Positions 40,412 to 50,771 of a stretch of DNA of 64,000 bases are shown here, in pieces (the first letter of the stretch is position 1; each line of letters starts with the position of its first letter). The notes under the pieces are model-generated. The model ran no database searches. It had not been told where the DNA came from and was given only the letters and a program-made list of their open reading frames with translations. Source of the DNA: Kribbella capetownensis (GTDB lineage Bacteria; Actinomycetota; Actinomycetes; Propionibacteriales; Kribbellaceae); assembly GCF_004331485.1 (NCBI RefSeq), contig NZ_SJKD01000003.1, forward strand, positions 434,001-498,000, in the 5' to 3' direction. Both the position numbers and the translations under genes were made by a program.

Positions 40412-42150
40412 GCGGTCAGGTTAACTGCCGGACGGCTGTCCTGGGGGCTCACGAGTGCCGCAAACTCCGCGATCAGGTCCACACCGTCCGTCCCGACCAC
40501 CTTCGCCGAGACCATGTCCCCGACCTTCACCCCGTCCGGAAGGCCGATCACCGTCGTCGAACCGTCCACCTCGGGGCCTTGATGAGCCGCCCGTCCCTCA
40601 CCCGACCGTCCGTCTGCTGGGCCGGTTTCGGCGTCGACGTCGGCGTCGGTGTCAGCCGCGGCTGCGGTGGCGGCTGCGGTGGCGGTGGCGGTGGCGGTGG
40701 CGGTGGTTGCTTCGGTGGCGGTGGCGGCTTCGGTGGATGGGTCGGTGGTTGGGTCGACGGACTCGAGGAGGACCTCGAGGAGTTCGCCGACGCGGGACTC
40801 GGCGCGGGCGGAGGTGAGATCCTCGGCGAGACGGGTCACTCGGTCGAGGCGGGCGGCGATGGTGTCCTCGTCGAGCTTGCCGTCGTACGTCTCGGCCTCG
40901 GTGCCGTCCTCGTCGGAGTAGCCGAAGACGCCGATCGCGTCGAGGCCGGCCCGGGAGAGGAAGTCGCAGAGGATATCGACGTCCTCCTCCGTCTCGCCCG
41001 GGAAGCCCACGATCACGTTGCTGCGGATGCCTGCCGTCGGCGCCGTGGCGCGGACCTGGGCGATCAGGTCCAGGAAGCGTTCGGCGTCACCGAAGCGGCG
41101 CATGCGGCGCAGGAGCGGGCCGGAGGCGTGCTGGAAGGAGAGGTCGAAGTACGGGACGACGCCAGGGGTCGACGTCATCGCGGTGATGAGCGTCGGGCGC
41201 ATCTCAGCGGGCTGGAGGTAGGAGACGCGGACGCGGGCGATACCCGGGACGTCCGCGATCTCGCTGACCAGGGTCTCGAGCAGACGAAGGTCGCCGAGGT
41301 CCTTGCCGTACGACGTGGAGTTCTCGGAGACCAGGAACAGTTCGCGTACGCCGTTGTCCGCGAGCCACTGGGCCTCGCCGAGGACCTCGGTGGGACGGCG
41401 GGAGACGAAGGCGCCGCGGAACATCGGGATCGCGCAGAACGCACAGCGCCGGTCGCACCCGGACGCCAGCTTCAGCGGAGCCATCGGTCCACCGTCCAGC
41501 CGACGACGCACAACCCGCGGCCCACTCGCCGGCGCCGACGCGAGGTCGGGCGCGTCGATCGTCAACTCCTCGGGCGCAGTCGTGACGAAGCGCCCCTTGA
41601 GAGGTTGAGGTCCTTCGTCAGACTCCACCGACTCGGTGGACCGCACGGGCTTGAGCTCGGCTGGGATGTGGTCTCCGTGGCCGGGGATGGCTACGCCAGT
41701 GGTGGCGGCGCGGGCGGAGGGGGCCAGCGGAAGAAGCTTGCGACGGTCGCGCGGGACGTGGGGCTGGTGCTTGGTGCCGGAGAGGATGGAGCGGAGGCGA
41801 TCAGAGATGTCCGCGTAGTCGTCGAAGCTCAGGACCGCGTCGGTCTCGGGAAGCGCGTCGGCGAGTTGTTCGCCGTACCGCTCGGCGAGGCAGCCGACCG
41901 CGACGACTGCCTGGGTGCGGCCGGAGTCCTTGTAGTCGGCCGCGGCCAGCAGGGTGTCGACCGAGTCCTTCTTGGCGGCCTCGACGAAGCCACAGGTGTT
42001 CACCACCACGGTGTCCGCATCGGCGGCGTCCTCGACGAGCCGGAAGCCGCCGGCTTCGAGACGGCCGGCGAGTTCCTCGGAGTCGACATCGTTGCGGGCA
42101 CAGCCCAGCGTGACCAGGGCGACGGTGGTGGGAGGCGTAGTCATCCCCAC
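40408..42150 (-). CDS. rimO: Ribosomal protein S12 methylthiotransferase RimO with two insertions
   Basis: 580 residues (usual ~440-500). Start GTG 42150 or ATG 42144. N-terminal cluster cysteines C17, C53, C87; radical-SAM triad C232, C236, C239; C-terminal TRAM domain. An insert ~126-215 separates the first two parts, and an Ala/Thr-rich insert at ~466-515 lies within TRAM, coded by a GGTGGC microsatellite. It methylthiolates Asp of S12 (D88). Confidence 0.93.
   Translation of the reverse strand: MGMTTPPTTVALVTLGCARNDVDSEELAGRLEAGGFRLVEDAADADTVVVNTCGFVEAAKKDSVDTLLAAADYKDSGRTQAVVAVGCLAERYGEQLADALPETDAVLSFDDYADISDRLRSILSGTKHQPHVPRDRRKLLPLAPSARAATTGVAIPGHGDHIPAELKPVRSTESVESDEGPQPLKGRFVTTAPEELTIDAPDLASAPASGPRVVRRRLDGGPMAPLKLASGCDRRCAFCAIPMFRGAFVSRRPTEVLGEAQWLADNGVRELFLVSENSTSYGKDLGDLRLLETLVSEIADVPGIARVRVSYLQPAEMRPTLITAMTSTPGVVPYFDLSFQHASGPLLRRMRRFGDAERFLDLIAQVRATAPTAGIRSNVIVGFPGETEEDVDILCDFLSRAGLDAIGVFGYSDEDGTEAETYDGKLDEDTIAARLDRVTRLAEDLTSARAESRVGELLEVLLESVDPTTDPSTEAATATEATTATATATATAAATAAAADTDADVDAETGPADGRSGEGRAAHQGPEVDGSTTVIGLPDGVKVGDMVSAKVVGTDGVDLIAEFAALVSPQDSRPAVNLTA
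40650..40740. repeat. GGTGGC microsatellite inside rimO
   Basis: On the plus strand the DNA is built from GGTGGC/GGCTGC units, uninterrupted for about four units in the middle; on the coding strand it reads Ala-Thr. It is an in-frame expansion. Confidence 0.85.
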
Positions 42151-42264
42151 GAGTATGACTCGCCGCGCAGTCCCCCACCTAACCAGCCGTCACCTTCCGT
42201 ACCGCCCGCGCACCCCACCGCACGCACCAGTTCTACCGGGCGGAACAGGCGGACCGCCGTGGCG

Positions 42265-43023
42265 TCAGGAGGACTTCACGATCGTGCCGTCGGGTTTGAC
42301 GGTGAAGCGGTAGAGGGTGGTTCGCAGGCGGTCGCCGTTCAGACTCATGACCAGGTTGGCGGGCGCGCCGATGGAGACGCGGACGATGCCCTTGTTCGTG
42401 ATGGTCTGGGTCACGCCGGGACCGACCATGCCCTGGAAGAGACGCTTGCCCTTGCTGTTCCGCAAGGTGACGTACGAGCCATCGCCCTTCGCGGTCAGCA
42501 CCAGCTTCACGTGAGTGGGGGCCGGCGGTCTCGGTGGCGGCTTGGGGGTGGCCTTCGACGTCGCCGTGGGAGTCGGCTTCGGCGCCACCGGCGTGGTCAC
42601 GGCCGGAGTGGTGCTCGCGGTCTTCGATGCGTTGGCCTCGATGTCGCTGGGCAGCGTGAAGAGTCGGACCATGCCCCAGCCCATCAGGCCGACCAGGATC
42701 GCGCCGACCACGACGGCCCAGCGCGGGCGGGCCGGATGGAGCGAGGGCCGCTTGACCACGGCACGTTCCTCGCGGCGGGACTTCTCCTCCTCGACGGCAT
42801 GTTCGGCGTCGAAGGTCGCGAGCAGCGGCGCGGGGTCGGCCTTGACCACGCGGGCGATCGAGCGGATGTGCCCGCGGGCATAGAAGGTTCCACCACAGCG
42901 AGAGAAGTCGTCGGCCTCCATGGCGACGAGCAGCCCGGTTCTGATCCGGGTAGCGGCACTCAGCTGCTCGATCGTCATGTCGGCCCGTACGCGGGCCGCC
43001 GTGAGCTCGCTGCCGATGCTCAC
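42265..43023 (-). CDS. rodZ: RodZ-like HTH membrane protein
   Basis: 252 residues. N-terminal HTH (MSIGSELTAARVRADMTIEQLSAATRIR), a basic linker, membrane helix ~101-120, Pro/Thr/Lys linker, and a C-terminal beta domain (DUF4115-like, ~170-252). In actinobacteria this lies between ftsK and rimO. RodZ links MreB to the cell wall in rods; many actinobacteria have the domain order but not the same partners. Confidence 0.85.
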   Translation of the reverse strand: MSIGSELTAARVRADMTIEQLSAATRIRTGLLVAMEADDFSRCGGTFYARGHIRSIARVVKADPAPLLATFDAEHAVEEEKSRREERAVVKRPSLHPARPRWAVVVGAILVGLMGWGMVRLFTLPSDIEANASKTASTTPAVTTPVAPKPTPTATSKATPKPPPRPPAPTHVKLVLTAKGDGSYVTLRNSKGKRLFQGMVGPGVTQTITNKGIVRVSIGAPANLVMSLNGDRLRTTLYRFTVKPDGTIVKSS

Positions 43024-43138
43024 GTCCCCACCGTCCTCTCCATCGCCCGACTGGTTGCTCGGGCCGTCGTCGTCTCGCCGACGGCTAGGACCCTCGACAT
43101 CAAGTCAACGGCCTTGGTGCGACGGGGTCACGCCAGAC

Positions 43139-43705
43139 TCAGAGTTGTTCCCTGACCGGACACCTGGCGTCCGCCAGCATGTGCAGTGCCTGTACGACTT
43201 CCCCGTTCGACGGGCGTGCCGTCAACCCGAACGGTATCGCGAGTGAGGAGCCGGTCAACCGCCGATTCGCATCAGTTGTCTTGCGACTCGAACTCGGCAT
43301 CGCGCCGAGGATCGGCCCAGGATCCTGTAAATGAACGGCAATCCGGCCGTCGTCGAGCGGATGGCGGCGCTTCAGCACCGTCACCTGGTCGATGTCCTCC
43401 CACCGGGTCCCGATCCATTCGTTGCCGATTCGCAACCGGATACCCACATCGTCGGCGACCAGCATGTCCCCGACCGTCAACGCCCGCGCACAGATCACGG
43501 CGAGTACGGCGAACGCCGCGGCCGCGATCCAGCGCAGTACGCCGGTCGGACTGGTGGAGGCCGACGCGGCGAAGCCCACCGCGACCAGGGCCGCGCCGAG
43601 TGCCAGTCCTCCATGCACTTTCTGGGAGGAACGGATGGTGAACGGCACCGGCTTGGGATCCACGTCGAAGCGATCGGTCCGGGGCTGCGCACTAGCGGCG
43701 GTCAC
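43139..43705 (-). CDS. PH-domain membrane protein downstream of ftsK
   Basis: 188 residues. Two membrane helices (~33-50 and ~55-75) followed by a bacterial PH-like domain (IRLRIGNEWIGTRWEDIDQVTV). One base after the ftsK stop. Function unknown. Confidence 0.7.
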   Translation of the reverse strand: MTAASAQPRTDRFDVDPKPVPFTIRSSQKVHGGLALGAALVAVGFAASASTSPTGVLRWIAAAAFAVLAVICARALTVGDMLVADDVGIRLRIGNEWIGTRWEDIDQVTVLKRRHPLDDGRIAVHLQDPGPILGAMPSSSRKTTDANRRLTGSSLAIPFGLTARPSNGEVVQALHMLADARCPVREQL

Positions 43706-43706
43706 G

Positions 43707-46328
43707 TCACTCTCCTCGCAGGGTCGCGATGAAGTCCTCTAGATCGTCCGGCTTGACCAGTACGTCGCGCGCCTTGGAACCCTCGCTCGGACCCACGACT
43801 CCGCGGCTTTCCAGGATGTCCATCAGGCGACCCGCCTTGGCGAAGCCGACGCGCAGCTTACGCTGCAGCATCGACGTGGAGCCGAACTGCGTCGACACGA
43901 TCAGCTCGGCCGCCTGCACGACCAGGTCGAGGTCGTCGCCGATCTCGTCGTCGAGGTCCTTGCTCGGCCCGGCCACGGCGGTGACGTCCTCGCGGTACGT
44001 CGGCTCGAGCTGGGTCTTGCAGTGCTCGACCACGCCGCGGATCTCGGACTCGGTCACCCAGGCGCCCTGGATACGCATCGGCTTGCTCGCGCCCATCGGC
44101 AGGAACAGGCCGTCACCCTGGCCGACCAGCTTCTCCGCACCCGGCTGGTCCAGGATGACTCGGCTGTCGGCCAGCGACGAGGTCGCGAACGCCAGCCGGG
44201 ACGGGACGTTCGCCTTGATCAGACCGGTCACCACGTCCACCGACGGCCGCTGGGTCGCGAGCACCAGGTGGATGCCTGCCGCACGGGCCAGCTGGGTGAT
44301 CCGGACGATCGAGTCCTCGACGTCGCGCGGCGCGACCATCATCAGGTCGGCCAGCTCGTCGACGATGACGAGCAGATAGGGGTACGGCGTCAGCACCCGC
44401 TCGCTGCCGGGCGGCGGCTTCACCTTGCCGCCACGGACCGCCTTGTTGAAGTCGTCGACGTGCCGGAACCCGAACGCGGCCAGGTCGTCGTACCGCATGT
44501 CCATCTCGCGGACGACCCACTGCAGCGCCTCGGCCGCCTTCTTCGCGTTGGTGATGATCGGCGTGATCAGGTGCGGGATGCCCTCGTAGTTGTTCAGCTC
44601 GACCCGCTTGGGGTCGACCAGGATCATCCGCACCTCGTCCGGGGTGGCCCGCATCAGGACCGAGGTGATGAGCGAGTTCACGAACGACGACTTACCCGAG
44701 CCGGTAGCACCCGCGACCAACAGGTGCGGCATCTTCGCCATGTTCGCGACGACGAAGCCGCCCTCGACGTCCTTGCCCAGGCCGGCCACCATCGGGTGGT
44801 GGTCGTTGCGGGCGGTCGCCGACCGGATCACGTCGCCGAGGCTGACGATCTCCTTGTCGGTGTTCGGGATCTCGATGCCGATCGCGGACTTGCCCGGGAT
44901 CGGCGAGAGGATGCGGACGTCGGCCGAGGCGACCGCATAAGCGATGTTCTTCGACAGCGCGGTGACCTTCTCGACCTTCACCGCCGAGCCGAGCTCGACC
45001 TCGTAGCGGGTGACTGTCGGGCCACGGGTGTAGCCGGTGACCTGCGCGTCGATGCCGAACTGGTCGAACACCTCGGTCAGCCGGTCGACGACCTGGTCGG
45101 ACGCCTTGGTCCGCGCCTTGTGCACCGAGCCCGGCTTGAGCATCTGGCCGTCGGGCAGCGTGTACGTGATGTCGCCGGACAGGCTGAGTTGCTCCACGCG
45201 CTGCGGCAGCGGAGTATGTGGCGGCGGCTCGGGCGGCCCGTCCGAAGACTTGCTCGCGGCAACCACCGGCCCGGCCGCGGCAGCAGCGGCGGCCGCATCC
45301 GCGTCGACGTCGTACGCGTCCTCGTCCGGCGCAGGCGTCGCCTTCGCCTTGCGGCCGCGCTTGGAGATCTCCCGGCCCTCGAGCACGGGCGAGTCGTACG
45401 GCTTGACCGTCGGCTCCCCGTCCTCCTCGTCCGCAGCGGCCTTGGCCCGGCGCTCCTTGCGGGTCAGCCGCACGGTGTCGTCGGTCGGTGCCGCGGCGAC
45501 GGACGGAGCGTCCTCGGGCAGCGCCGTACGTCCCATCAGTACGTCGAACGCCGCGCGGACGCGCAGCGGGATCGCGTAGACCGGAGTCGCGGTGATCACC
45601 AGCGCACCGAAGATCGCCAGCAGGACCAGCAGCGGCGCGGCGACGTACTGCGTGAGCAGGTCCGAGAGCAGTGAGGAGACGACGTACCCGATCGCGCCGC
45701 CAGCGTCCTGCAGCGGGGCGTCGGCGGGGTTGCCCGGACGGGGCAGGCCGTTGGCGATGTGGATCAGGCCGAGTACTCCGAGCGAGACCGCGGTCCAGCC
45801 GATCACCTGACGCCCGGCCGGACCGTTGCGGTCCGGGTGACGCAGCGTGCGGACCGCCACGAAGAGCAACAGCAACGGCACGGCCCAGCCGAGCATGCCG
45901 ACGCTGCCGCCGACGACGGTCCGGATGCCATGGCCGACTGCGCCCGGGAGGTCCCACCAGATGGCGGCGGCCACCACGACCGCCAGGCCGATCAGGAACA
46001 TGCCGGCGCCGTCGCGGCGGTGCTCGGGATCGAGGTCACGGGCGCCGTGGCCGATGCCGCGGACCATGCTGCCGAGCAGGTGCGCGATGCCGATCCAGAT
46101 CTTCACGACACCGCGGCCGAGAGCGATCATGGCGGCCGCGAACGGGCCCGCTCCGCCGTTTTTGGGCGTACTGGTCCGCGCGGCGGAGGATCCACCGCGC
46201 TTCGCGCTCTGCCCACGTTTCTGGGCGCCTGACGGACGGGAGCGTCCACCAGCAGCCGAACGAACCGTACTCGGCCGTTTGGCTGCCGACTTCTGCGCCC
46301 GCGCCGGGGAAGACGTGCGGGTCGCCAT
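43707..46328 (-). CDS. ftsK: FtsK/SpoIIIE DNA translocase
   Basis: 873 residues. Basic N-terminus, four membrane helices at ~70-235, an acidic/Pro linker ~270-390, alpha/beta motor with Walker A GATGSGKSSFVN around residue 540, and C-terminal gamma winged helix (~810-873). It pumps chromosome ends through the septum. TAGCCT ends seven bases before ATG 46328, so a leaderless start is likely. Confidence 0.97.
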   Translation of the reverse strand: MATRTSSPARAQKSAAKRPSTVRSAAGGRSRPSGAQKRGQSAKRGGSSAARTSTPKNGGAGPFAAAMIALGRGVVKIWIGIAHLLGSMVRGIGHGARDLDPEHRRDGAGMFLIGLAVVVAAAIWWDLPGAVGHGIRTVVGGSVGMLGWAVPLLLLFVAVRTLRHPDRNGPAGRQVIGWTAVSLGVLGLIHIANGLPRPGNPADAPLQDAGGAIGYVVSSLLSDLLTQYVAAPLLVLLAIFGALVITATPVYAIPLRVRAAFDVLMGRTALPEDAPSVAAAPTDDTVRLTRKERRAKAAADEEDGEPTVKPYDSPVLEGREISKRGRKAKATPAPDEDAYDVDADAAAAAAAAGPVVAASKSSDGPPEPPPHTPLPQRVEQLSLSGDITYTLPDGQMLKPGSVHKARTKASDQVVDRLTEVFDQFGIDAQVTGYTRGPTVTRYEVELGSAVKVEKVTALSKNIAYAVASADVRILSPIPGKSAIGIEIPNTDKEIVSLGDVIRSATARNDHHPMVAGLGKDVEGGFVVANMAKMPHLLVAGATGSGKSSFVNSLITSVLMRATPDEVRMILVDPKRVELNNYEGIPHLITPIITNAKKAAEALQWVVREMDMRYDDLAAFGFRHVDDFNKAVRGGKVKPPPGSERVLTPYPYLLVIVDELADLMMVAPRDVEDSIVRITQLARAAGIHLVLATQRPSVDVVTGLIKANVPSRLAFATSSLADSRVILDQPGAEKLVGQGDGLFLPMGASKPMRIQGAWVTESEIRGVVEHCKTQLEPTYREDVTAVAGPSKDLDDEIGDDLDLVVQAAELIVSTQFGSTSMLQRKLRVGFAKAGRLMDILESRGVVGPSEGSKARDVLVKPDDLEDFIATLRGE

Positions 46329-46335
46329 ATCTAGC

Positions 46336-46341
46336 AGGCTA
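46336..46341 (-). promoter_or_regulatory. -10 element for leaderless ftsK
   Basis: TAGCCT on the minus strand, seven bases before ATG 46328. Confidence 0.5.
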
Positions 46342-46401
46342 CCCCGATTACCTCTCGAGTCCCACGTGTCACACGCCGATCACGCTGCCCCATCCGTAGC
46401 G

Positions 46402-47190
46402 TCACAGCGCGGCCACACGGCCGCGGAGCCGGAAGAGGTGCCACAGGACGACGTACCAGGCGAGCGCCGCCAGGCATCCCGACGCGACACCCGTCAGCAC
46501 CGACCGGGCGGCGGTCTCGCCGACGAGGTCCGTCCTGCTCAACTGGACGACAGCTCCGGCCAGACCGATGAGCACCATCGCAGCCAGTACGACGTACCGC
46601 ACCCAAGACGGGACGTGGTCATCCCCCGCGACCGACTGCGGATCAACCCGCCGGTACCAGCGGTAGAGCCAGACGGCGAGGATCAGGCAACCGCCGACGG
46701 TGCTCACGGACTGCAGCATGCGGTTGACGTCCCACGCACCAGTCACCTGCGCCGTGAAGAACGAGTGATACCGGCGGACGAAGTAGCCGTCGTAGTGGGT
46801 GAACGAGTCCCAGAGGACGTGCGTGAGAGCCCCGATTACCGCCGACACAACCGTCCACAGCAGGACAGCCGTCGAGGGCACCCGCAAGGAGGGGGTGGGC
46901 AGGCGAGCAGCCAGACCGGCCGGGGCCAGGGCCAGCAGCGGGCGCTCAACCACCACCGTGAAGGCGACCAACAAGATCAGAGCCAGGAGAGGGTCCAGCC
47001 ACAGCGCGGACGAGAGCTTGTGCGTGAGGGTCAGCGTGAAGTTGCCGTTGATCCCTTGGGTGGCGAAGCGGTAGATCGGGTCGAGGTACAGCAGGTCGGG
47101 CGCCACCGCCCCTGCCACCAGGGCCGACGCCACCAGCGGACGTCGGACCAGGGGCAGGATGGCTGCGGGATGCGCGAGCGTGAACGGCAC
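46402..47190 (-). CDS. DUF4184 membrane protein
   Basis: 262 residues from GTG 47190. N-terminal PFTLAHPAAILPLVRRP, then DLLYLDPIYRF, ALTHVLWDSFTHYDGYF and several membrane helices: the DUF4184 plan, akin to membrane-bound metal-dependent hydrolases (His and Asp in helices). TAGGCT ends seven bases before the start. Function not shown. Confidence 0.8.
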   Translation of the reverse strand: MPFTLAHPAAILPLVRRPLVASALVAGAVAPDLLYLDPIYRFATQGINGNFTLTLTHKLSSALWLDPLLALILLVAFTVVVERPLLALAPAGLAARLPTPSLRVPSTAVLLWTVVSAVIGALTHVLWDSFTHYDGYFVRRYHSFFTAQVTGAWDVNRMLQSVSTVGGCLILAVWLYRWYRRVDPQSVAGDDHVPSWVRYVVLAAMVLIGLAGAVVQLSRTDLVGETAARSVLTGVASGCLAALAWYVVLWHLFRLRGRVAAL

Positions 47191-47197
47191 GTCCCGC

Positions 47198-47203
47198 AGC
47201 CTA
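47198..47203 (-). promoter_or_regulatory. -10 element for leaderless DUF4184 gene
   Basis: TAGGCT on the minus strand, seven bases before GTG 47190. Confidence 0.45.
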
Positions 47204-47216
47204 GGAAGACCAGAGG

Positions 47217-49307
47217 TCAGAAGGTGGGCCAGCTTCCAGCCAGCGGCTGCTGGCCGACGCCGGGTGCCTTCCAGTTGCAGACACCGTTGGGGAATGCCTG
47301 CCGCAGCGACTCCCACTGGGCTTTGGTGAACGGCACCTTGTAGTCCGATGGTTTCAGCGGCTGGAGCCGGCACTTGATGATGTCGTTGGCAACGGATGCG
47401 CCGGCCACCTGCCGCGGCGACGGCCACACCGGATACAAGGTGTTGCACCGGGTCGTCCCGATGCCGTTGACCTGCGTCTCGACGATCTTCTCGCCCTCCG
47501 GGCTCCAACAACCCTCAGCCAGCGACGTCGGCTTGTTGCGCAGCAGCCGCGCGTGCGATGAGCCGGGCCGGGTGTCGGCGTCCGCGGCGTCCATCCAGTG
47601 GTCCAGCGCCGTCAGCGCGTCGGCCAGCACCGGGTTCGTCGTACTGAATCCGCCCGGAGCGTCACCTGCCTGCACCAGCATCACCTCGTTGGCGGCGTCC
47701 CCGTTCGCCTTGCGCAGCCGCTCGCGGAGCGAGAACGAGTGGAAGATCAGGTGGATGTCGCCGTTCGGCAGCTCGTCCCAGTACTGCCGGTAGTCGATGA
47801 TCGGCGTACTCGCCAATCCCCCACCACCGTTGATCAGCTGCCCGGTCCGGTACGCCGTACTGATCGCGGACGGATCCGCAACGGTCCGGGCGGGGACGAA
47901 GTTCGCGTCAGTGTCGAAGCCGCCGACCGTCCGGTTCAGATCGAGGAATTGGTCCGCGGTGATCTTGCCGGAGTTGAGCGCGTCCAGGCCGTACTGGATG
48001 CCGACGTTGTCCAGCGGACGCCGCGCCGCGCCGGTCACGGGATCCTTGCCCCAGACGTTGACCTGATGGTCGTAGACGTCGCACCGCGCGCCGCCGGGAT
48101 TGGTCACCGGGTCGTACCGCTGCTCCACCGGAAGTTGCCCAGGGCAATAGACTCGCGGATCGATGCGGCGGCCGGCGCCGGCCAGGTTGGCGATCGTGCC
48201 GACCTTGCCGAAGCCCGCCGCGGCCTGCTTCTGCTCGTCGGTCCAGCCCGGCGCGGACTGGAAGTAGTGGTCGAGCAGCAACGCGTCCGTGATCGTGTGC
48301 AGGGTCGCGAACCCGACCTCGGGGAACACGCAGGACGCGACGATGCCATCCAGCAAACCCGGGTAGTCGTCGGCGATCTGGAACACCTGGTACGACCCAC
48401 CGGAGCAGCCCCAGCCGACAGTCTGCCGCGGTACGCCGATCGTCTCGACGATGTGCTCCCGCGTCATCGACATCGTCTCGGCCGCAAGTACGCCGTTGCA
48501 GTTGACACCGAACACGTTCAGGCTCGACGACGCGACGGCATACCCGCGACCGAGCATCAGGTCGTCGTTGATGCCGCCGGTGCCGCTGCCCTGCTGGTAC
48601 CAGCCACCCGGGCAGCCGCCGCCGAAGGTGTAGATCAGCCGGCCGTTCCAGCCGGTCGGCGCGTGCCGCACGTCCGGCTCGCCTGCCGCTGGGTCGTGGA
48701 GTACGGCGTACTCGTAGATGGATCGGTTGATCACGCCCGTCTCGACGCGGACGATGTACGGCACGGTCCGGCCGTCCGAGGTGGTCGTGACCGCCAGGTC
48801 CGCGGGCTGATCAGCGGGCAGCACCTTCAGCGAACGGTCGATCGTCGAGCGGTACAGGTAGTCGACGCGGGTCGGCACCGAGCAGTTCGCATCCGTCGGC
48901 GGTCCGAGCCTGACCTTGGCAAGCGTGGTGAAGTCGGCCGTCCCACAGATGTACGGCGTCTCGTGCGGACCCGCGAGCATCGGACCGGTGCGCGGGTGGT
49001 TCGTGACCACCAGCCGCTCGCGGTCGGCCGTGATGGTGTTGCGGCCATCGACGAGACCGTCGACCAGGCCGGTCAGGTGATCACCGGTCCGGGCGAAGGC
49101 GTCGGTGACGTCGCGCCCATCCAGCCGGACGGTGAGGCGGTCGAGGTGCGGGCCGTAGACACCGACCAGCACGTTGCCGTCGCTGACCATGTCAGGTCGT
49201 GGCGACGAGAGCACCTCCAGCCGGATCCCCGCGGCGTGCGCGGGCACCGCGAGCAGGCTGGAGAGTACGGCGATCAGGAGCAGAACGAGGGCGGTCGGTC
49301 GCTTCAT
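47217..49307 (-). CDS. Secreted DUF6351 family protein
   Basis: 696 residues. Signal peptide 1-25 (MKRPTALVLLLIAVLSSLLAVPAHA). A beta-rich N-terminal part, then an alpha/beta-hydrolase-like core with GCSGGSY (candidate nucleophile Ser) at about residue 295, and a C-terminal part with His/Asp candidates. Family DUF6351; enzyme activity not established. Stands alone, 73 bases from the DinB-like gene. Confidence 0.75.
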   Translation of the reverse strand: MKRPTALVLLLIAVLSSLLAVPAHAAGIRLEVLSSPRPDMVSDGNVLVGVYGPHLDRLTVRLDGRDVTDAFARTGDHLTGLVDGLVDGRNTITADRERLVVTNHPRTGPMLAGPHETPYICGTADFTTLAKVRLGPPTDANCSVPTRVDYLYRSTIDRSLKVLPADQPADLAVTTTSDGRTVPYIVRVETGVINRSIYEYAVLHDPAAGEPDVRHAPTGWNGRLIYTFGGGCPGGWYQQGSGTGGINDDLMLGRGYAVASSSLNVFGVNCNGVLAAETMSMTREHIVETIGVPRQTVGWGCSGGSYQVFQIADDYPGLLDGIVASCVFPEVGFATLHTITDALLLDHYFQSAPGWTDEQKQAAAGFGKVGTIANLAGAGRRIDPRVYCPGQLPVEQRYDPVTNPGGARCDVYDHQVNVWGKDPVTGAARRPLDNVGIQYGLDALNSGKITADQFLDLNRTVGGFDTDANFVPARTVADPSAISTAYRTGQLINGGGGLASTPIIDYRQYWDELPNGDIHLIFHSFSLRERLRKANGDAANEVMLVQAGDAPGGFSTTNPVLADALTALDHWMDAADADTRPGSSHARLLRNKPTSLAEGCWSPEGEKIVETQVNGIGTTRCNTLYPVWPSPRQVAGASVANDIIKCRLQPLKPSDYKVPFTKAQWESLRQAFPNGVCNWKAPGVGQQPLAGSWPTF

Positions 49308-49380
49308 GCGACGAGTCGATCACAGCGCGATGCAGACCGGAAGGGTCAAGGCAATCGATTTCCAGATTCGAGTGGACCAC

Positions 49381-49905
49381 TCACGCGCCGGTGGTGCCGT
49401 CCAGTTGCTCACGGACGAGGTCGGCGTGACCGCAGTGCCGGGCGTACTCCCCGATCAGATGGATGTAGATCATCCGCAGCGTCGACTCGGTGCCACCGAA
49501 GGTGAAGCGATCGTCGAGCGACCGCCCGGCGGCCGCGTCGTCGGACAGCTTCCACTCCGCGATCAGACCGTCGTACGCCGCCTGCGCCTCGGCCGGATCG
49601 ATCAACTCGAAGTCGGCGTCCTTGCCCAGTTCGGGAGCGAACAGCGGCTCGGCCGGCGCGTCGCCGGCGAAGTGGATTCGGAACCAGATGCGCTCGACCT
49701 TGGTCAGGTGCCGGATCAGTCCGAGCAGTGAGAGGTTAGACGGCGGCGACGGGCGCTCAGCAAGTTGCGCCGCGGTCAGACCGGCGCACTTGAGCAGCAG
49801 CGTGGTGCGGTAGAAGTTCAAATACCCCTGCAGCAGCTCGCGTTCCGGTGCGGTCAGCGACCCGTCGGGCCGGTCTACGTCAGGCGCTGTCCACTCCGTC
49901 GTCAT
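49381..49905 (-). CDS. DinB/DUF664-type four-helix protein
   Basis: 174 residues from ATG 49905, five bases after the stop of the zincin gene. DinB-like helices with LSLLGLIRHLTKVERIWF and YIHLIGEYARHCGHADLVRE, supplying the three-histidine metal site. In actinobacteria many DinB members are mycothiol-dependent enzymes; this one is unassigned. Confidence 0.85.
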   Translation of the reverse strand: MTTEWTAPDVDRPDGSLTAPERELLQGYLNFYRTTLLLKCAGLTAAQLAERPSPPSNLSLLGLIRHLTKVERIWFRIHFAGDAPAEPLFAPELGKDADFELIDPAEAQAAYDGLIAEWKLSDDAAAGRSLDDRFTFGGTESTLRMIYIHLIGEYARHCGHADLVREQLDGTTGA

Positions 49906-49910
49906 GGCGC

Positions 49911-50627
49911 CTATCCAACACCAGCCTCCAGGAAGCGCAGCCCCTGCTTTATCCACTCGCGCGGATTGGTGTCGAGCCGCTCCGCCCAGGCGGGCTCGGA
50001 CTCGCCGCGCAGCCAGGCGTACCGCGCGAGTGCGTACCCGTACATGGCCTCGGTCAGGTAGCCGAGCTTGGAGGTCCCGTAGTGGGTGTGGGTCCGGTAG
50101 AACTCGAAGGACGCGTTCGCGCTGAAGATCCCGAAGCCGACGAAGACGGTGAACAGGTCGGTCAGCGGTTCGCCGTCGCGCCGGTCCGGATCGATCCGTT
50201 CCTCACCGAGAAGCCGCTCGTGGCCGAGCTCGTGCACCATGGTCGCGACCAGAGCCACCGGCCGTTGCGCCTGCTTCATATCCACCGTCACCACGGTGGC
50301 GCCGCCACGCTGACGCCAGTGCCCCGCCGCCCCGGACGACTCGGAGTTCAGACCCACATGCGCGACGAGCTCGTCCGGCTCATCCGGCTCGAGGTCCAGC
50401 CGGACCCGGTCCGCCGGCACCTGCACGTGATCGCACAGCTTCCGGAACACCGCCCGTACGTCGTCCTCCGAGCCGGTGTAGCCGGCCGGGAACCACGACT
50501 CCTCGGGAACCACCACCGGCCGGCGCAGGAGCTCGTCACCGAACTCCGCGACGAACCAGTCGAGGTTCTCCTCGATCCAGAGTTGCTCCACGCTCCGGAC
50601 CGGGCAGCTGGCCTTCTTCCACCACAT
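49911..50627 (-). CDS. Unassigned protein with HExxH zincin motif
   Basis: 238 residues. HELGHE at 132-137 gives two histidine ligands and the catalytic glutamate; third ligand not obvious. A CxxxxxxxC pattern at the N-terminus (C8). No signal peptide or membrane helix, so cytoplasmic. I do not recognise a family with confidence. Coupled (5-base gap) with the DinB-like gene. Confidence 0.6.
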   Translation of the reverse strand: MWWKKASCPVRSVEQLWIEENLDWFVAEFGDELLRRPVVVPEESWFPAGYTGSEDDVRAVFRKLCDHVQVPADRVRLDLEPDEPDELVAHVGLNSESSGAAGHWRQRGGATVVTVDMKQAQRPVALVATMVHELGHERLLGEERIDPDRRDGEPLTDLFTVFVGFGIFSANASFEFYRTHTHYGTSKLGYLTEAMYGYALARYAWLRGESEPAWAERLDTNPREWIKQGLRFLEAGVG

Positions 50628-50771
50628 CCGCCACCACCTCCCGCCCGGTCGGACGCAACAGCCGCACGAATGGTTGCGGTCCGGACCGGAGTCTCAACAT
50701 GCGTTCGGCAGTCTCACATCACGAGATTAGGGCTGGCGTCGATCCTGGCCCGTTCGTTACCGTTCTCGGCA

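Noticed and set aside
40579..43155. 858-codon open frame with Gly-rich part on the plus strand
   Set aside because: Antisense of rimO and rodZ; the Gly-run is the rimO microsatellite.
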